Shown piece by piece: positions 61,323-64,000 of a DNA stretch of 64,000 bases. A program made the position numbers and the translations under genes. Under the pieces are notes generated by a model that saw only the letters and a program-made list of their open reading frames with translations, was not told where the DNA came from and did no database searches. Origin of the DNA: Pedobacter heparinus DSM 2366 (GTDB lineage: Bacteria; Bacteroidota; Bacteroidia; Sphingobacteriales; Sphingobacteriaceae). The stretch covers positions 558,001 to 622,000 of the forward strand of contig NC_013061.1 in NCBI RefSeq assembly GCF_000023825.1. Direction: 5' to 3'. The stretch's first letter is position 1, and every line of letters starts with the position of its first letter.

Positions 61323-62203
61323 ATAGAGACCCCACCCATTACGATCATCTGGTCCATAGTAGGAGCAACACTACCACCACGTTTTTCAATGGTTACTGCA
61401 AAAGCCTGGGCACCTGTAATTTCTTTCATCTTTAGCAGGATATGTGTACTGTCTGCCTTCACATCAAATACACCAAGGTCTACAGGTTTGCCATTTACCA
61501 GGGCCCAAAGCTGATACTGATGGTTTTGATCGTTTACAGGTAAGGCCATTTTTGCATTGTCGACCATTACATGCTGACCGGTTTTATGCCAGTACACTAC
61601 CATTTTTGCTTTGGGATCCATAGCAGTGCCTGCAAGTTTAACAATTTTCCAGTCCGGATCATCTGGCATGTCGGCAATCTTTTGAAGATCTGTATTACTT
61701 TCTTCCAGGTGACTTACAGTAGCTGCAAATTTTTGCTTATCGAGGTTAAGTGCGAGGATTTCACTTTTAGCTGCACCCAGTTCTGTACGGGCAGAGAACA
61801 AAGCAACTACACTGATCGCCAGCAAGGCAATACAAGCCACCAGGGCTACACGTAAAGTTCTTATTTTTGATTCATAAGCTTTGGTTTGCAAAGGTATAAC
61901 AATACTTTCTTTTACGGGTTGGTGCATTTGTTTCGTATTATCTGCAACCTGTTCAGGTTTTGTTTCAACCGGTTTTGCTGTACCGATCTGATCCAGAATT
62001 TTTCCTTTCAAATCTGCAGCAGGCTCAACTGCATGCCTCAATGCATATTGTTCCATAGCAATTTCAATGGCATCGATTTCCTGTTTTACTTCAGGATATT
62101 TCGCTGCCATCGCTTCAACTTCATGTTGCTCCTGAACGGTTAATTGTCCAAGAACATAAAGTTCAAGAATGCCTGATTCGATATATGCTTTTCCTTCTTC
62201 CAC
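61319..62203 (-). CDS. RskA-type anti-sigma factor
   Basis: 294 residues. A short cytoplasmic N-terminal anti-sigma part (YIESGILELYVLGQLTVQEQ... ASKYPEV-like), one transmembrane helix (about 108 to 130, LVACIALLAISVVALFS) and a periplasmic RskA C-terminal domain (MPDDPDWKIVKLAGTAMDPKAKMVVYW, YQLWALVNGKPVDLGVFDV). It starts 1 bp after the ECF sigma gene and should hold that sigma at the membrane until proteolytic release. Confidence 0.88.
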   Translation of the reverse strand: MEEGKAYIESGILELYVLGQLTVQEQHEVEAMAAKYPEVKQEIDAIEIAMEQYALRHAVEPAADLKGKILDQIGTAKPVETKPEQVADNTKQMHQPVKESIVIPLQTKAYESKIRTLRVALVACIALLAISVVALFSARTELGAAKSEILALNLDKQKFAATVSHLEESNTDLQKIADMPDDPDWKIVKLAGTAMDPKAKMVVYWHKTGQHVMVDNAKMALPVNDQNHQYQLWALVNGKPVDLGVFDVKADSTHILLKMKEITGAQAFAVTIEKRGGSVAPTMDQMIVMGGVSI

Positions 62204-62204
62204 C

Positions 62205-62756
62205 TTAATTAAAATTCTTTCTTAATTCCATAATAGCCATCCGGATTCGTGTTTTTACGGTACCCAATGGCAAATTTAATTCTTCTGCCGCTTCTATATG
62301 CGTATATCCCTTAAAATACACCATGTTCAAAACTGCATTAAACTCAGGTTTAAGTGCATTGACCATGTCTTTTACGCCCAAAGTATCTGCATTAAAAGTA
62401 ACTTCTTTCTGCGCGTCAATGAAATCTACGTTATTTTCTATATCCTGGTTTTTACCAGCATTCTTAAAATCTTTTGAACGCAATTTATCGATGGATAAGT
62501 TGCGGGTAATATTTAACATCCAGGTAAACAAACGTCCTTTTGTTGGATCGTAGCTATCAGCCGAATTCCAGATTTTTATGAATGCCTCTTGTAATAAGTC
62601 TTCCGCTACTTCCGTTTGTACTATAATTCTGGATATAACGCCTAGTAATGCGCCTGAGTACATGTCGTACAGGGCTTGAATAGCAACAGTGTCGCGTCTT
62701 TTTAGGGCGCTAACCAGCTCTTCTTCGGAGAGGGATATTTTTTTTGCTGTTGCCAA
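62205..62756 (-). CDS. ECF sigma-70 family RNA polymerase sigma factor
   Basis: 183 residues. Region 2: AEDLLQEAFIKIWNSADSYD, followed by GRLFTWMLNITRNLSIDKLR. Region 4: YFKGYTHIEAAEELNLPLGT, followed by VKTRIRMAIMELRK. The pairing with an RskA-type regulator, not FecR, suggests an envelope or oxidative stress signal, not TonB-receptor signalling. Its targets are unknown; no TonB receptor gene follows. Confidence 0.92.
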   Translation of the reverse strand: MATAKKISLSEEELVSALKRRDTVAIQALYDMYSGALLGVISRIIVQTEVAEDLLQEAFIKIWNSADSYDPTKGRLFTWMLNITRNLSIDKLRSKDFKNAGKNQDIENNVDFIDAQKEVTFNADTLGVKDMVNALKPEFNAVLNMVYFKGYTHIEAAEELNLPLGTVKTRIRMAIMELRKNFN

Positions 62757-62806
62757 TGATCTGCTAATATACAGAAAACAACAAAGAAAAAGTTAAAGTG
62801 TTTTGG

Positions 62807-63685
62807 CTAAAAATTGAACAGGTGTTTTTCTGCGTGATAAGAGGAACGTACAAGCGGCCCGCTCTCAACATACCTTAACCCTTTGGCCAATCCGATTTCT
62901 TTATATTTGGCAAACTGGTCAGGATGTATCCAGTCTACCACAGGGTGATGGTTACGTGTAGGTTGCAGGTATTGTCCGAGGGTTAAAATGTGTACTCCAT
63001 TGGCTACCAGATCGTCCATTGCTTCCAAAACATCTGCTTCAGTTTCACCTAGTCCAAGCATGATGCCAGTTTTGGTTCTTAACCCGAATTCAGATATGCG
63101 TTTCAGTGCTTCGAGGCTCCTGTCGTATTTGGCCTGGATACGTACCTGTTTGGTCAAACGTCTTACAGTTTCCACGTTGTGCGACATCACTTCCGGGCGT
63201 TCTTCTAAAACCCGGTAAAGGTTATCCCACTGACCTTTAAAATCAGGGATAAGGGTTTCCAACGTAGTTTCAGGACTTTCTCTTCTAATCGCCTGCAGGG
63301 TCTCGGCCCAGATGATGGATCCGCCGTCTTTTAGGTCGTCCCTGTCAACCGATGTAATTACACAGTGTTTTACCTGCATCAGCTTTACAGAGTTTGCTAC
63401 ACGATTGGGTTCATCAGTGTCAACTGCCAAAGGCCGGCCTGTGGCCACTGCACAGAAGGAACATGACCTGGTACAGATGTTGCCAAGAATCATGAATGTT
63501 GCTGTTCCTGCACCCCAACATTCGCCCATATTGGGGCAATTGCCGCTTTCACATATAGTGTGCAGCTTGTGGGTATCTACAAGGCTACGTACCTGTGCAT
63601 ATTCTTTGCCAACAGGAAGCTTTACTCTAAGCCAATCTGGTTTACGTTGTACTTGGTTTTCTGAAACAACCGGTAATGCGATCAT
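62807..63685 (-). CDS. lipA: Lipoyl synthase
   Basis: Radical SAM enzyme that inserts two sulfurs into octanoyl-protein to make lipoyl groups. 292 residues. The auxiliary cluster ligands are Cys45, Cys50 and Cys56 ([12 protein letters not shown]), the radical SAM ligands Cys71, Cys75 and Cys78 (CTRSCSFC), and the C-terminal RSSYHAEK with the conserved Arg-Ser-Ser is present. It lies upstream of the sigma/anti-sigma pair on the same strand with a 50-bp gap. Confidence 0.97.
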   Translation of the reverse strand: MIALPVVSENQVQRKPDWLRVKLPVGKEYAQVRSLVDTHKLHTICESGNCPNMGECWGAGTATFMILGNICTRSCSFCAVATGRPLAVDTDEPNRVANSVKLMQVKHCVITSVDRDDLKDGGSIIWAETLQAIRRESPETTLETLIPDFKGQWDNLYRVLEERPEVMSHNVETVRRLTKQVRIQAKYDRSLEALKRISEFGLRTKTGIMLGLGETEADVLEAMDDLVANGVHILTLGQYLQPTRNHHPVVDWIHPDQFAKYKEIGLAKGLRYVESGPLVRSSYHAEKHLFNF

Positions 63686-63755
63686 GGTACAAAGTTACGC
63701 AATACGGTTTGAATTTTATAAATATGAAATGTTTACCTGATGTAAACTTGATAAA

Positions 63756-64000
63756 CTACTTTTTTGTAAAGCGCATCAATGGCAGATCACCTTGCAGCAT
63801 AGTCAGTGTATTTTCTTTAACTTCATAGGCATTCACTTTTTTTAGCATATCTAAAAAAACCTTTTCCCCTCCGCCTTCACAGTACCGCATGGTCATTGGA
63901 CCTGGTTCAGCAATAGTCATTTTATTGCCATCGATGGTTAGTTTGCAGCTAAAACCGTTACAGCTGGTATTGCCATTGATCTCTTCGGGGTTCTCTTTAA
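63756..64000 (-). CDS. META/HslJ-domain protein, C-terminal part (runs off window)
   Basis: 81 codons ending at a TAG at 63756..63758; the start lies beyond the right edge. The sequence NGNTSCNGFSCKLTIDGNKM, then AEPGPMTMRYCEGGGEKVFL and a final GDLPLMRFTKK is typical of META domains (HslJ): GCN-type core, TxMxC motif, and the closing L-x-F strand. In Bacteroidota such domains are mostly in small lipoproteins of unknown function. Confidence 0.85.
   Translation of the reverse strand, partial: KENPEEINGNTSCNGFSCKLTIDGNKMTIAEPGPMTMRYCEGGGEKVFLDMLKKVNAYEVKENTLTMLQGDLPLMRFTKK

Overview
The window is chromosomal DNA from a Bacteroidota bacterium of the Sphingobacteriaceae, almost certainly Pedobacter heparinus or a very close strain. 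The strongest evidence is a 384-codon gene (3445..4599, minus) whose product I recognise as heparinase I (HepA, PL13), with Cys135, His203, Lys198/199 and the Asp-Ser39 O-glycosylation site in the published positions. Supporting evidence is a SusC/SusD pair, a hybrid two-component system of the HTCS type, many lipoprotein signal peptides, bacillithiol synthesis (bshA), and -7 elements of the TAnnTTTG type. No rRNA, tRNA, CRISPR array, prophage or intact insertion sequence was seen.

Layout. 1..4.6 kb: end-truncated MG2-type surface protein, FadL-like porin with SGNH lipoprotein, and solitary hepA. 4.9..17.5 kb: hybrid histidine kinase, a TonB-dependent receptor with a palindrome in front of it, pterin carbinolamine dehydratase, MsrA, a 2-oxoglutarate dioxygenase coupled to an ABC exporter, and a two-gene unit of amidohydrolase plus serine hydrolase. 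17.7..38 kb: mostly housekeeping. It holds mutL with two rhomboid proteases and an EEP-family membrane protein, cysS, a DUF4440-like protein, a GDPD-like protein lacking metal ligands, SurA-like foldases with MoxR, rdgB, an OstA/LptA-like protein, tilS, bshA, a secreted lactonase and a long-tailed RsuA/RluB-type pseudouridine synthase.

38.5..56.3 kb is the accessory part: a lytic transglycosylase, then a polysaccharide utilisation region of about 17 kb. It contains a sialidase-like beta-propeller, SusC, SusD, a DUF4959/DUF5126/DUF5000-type lipoprotein, a tachylectin-like propeller lipoprotein, a 1334-residue HTCS regulator, and GH5-like and GH43 lipoprotein glycosidases. The gene-free stretches here (40.70..41.43 kb and 53.62..54.15 kb) are the most unusual part of the window. 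They carry two diverged copies of one promoter block with a TTTGATC-N5-GATCAAA inverted repeat, a frameshifted AraC-type HTH remnant, an antisense fragment of an HTCS propeller, the domain V/VI end of a lost group II intron, and a broken SusC N-terminus. This looks like two related HTCS-susC modules that were duplicated, invaded by a retroelement and partly deleted.

56.4..64 kb returns to housekeeping: a PaaE-like flavin/2Fe-2S reductase, uvrA, an NAD(P)H-hydrate dehydratase that has lost its epimerase half, an ECF sigma factor with RskA-type anti-sigma factor, lipA, and the end of a META/HslJ-domain protein.
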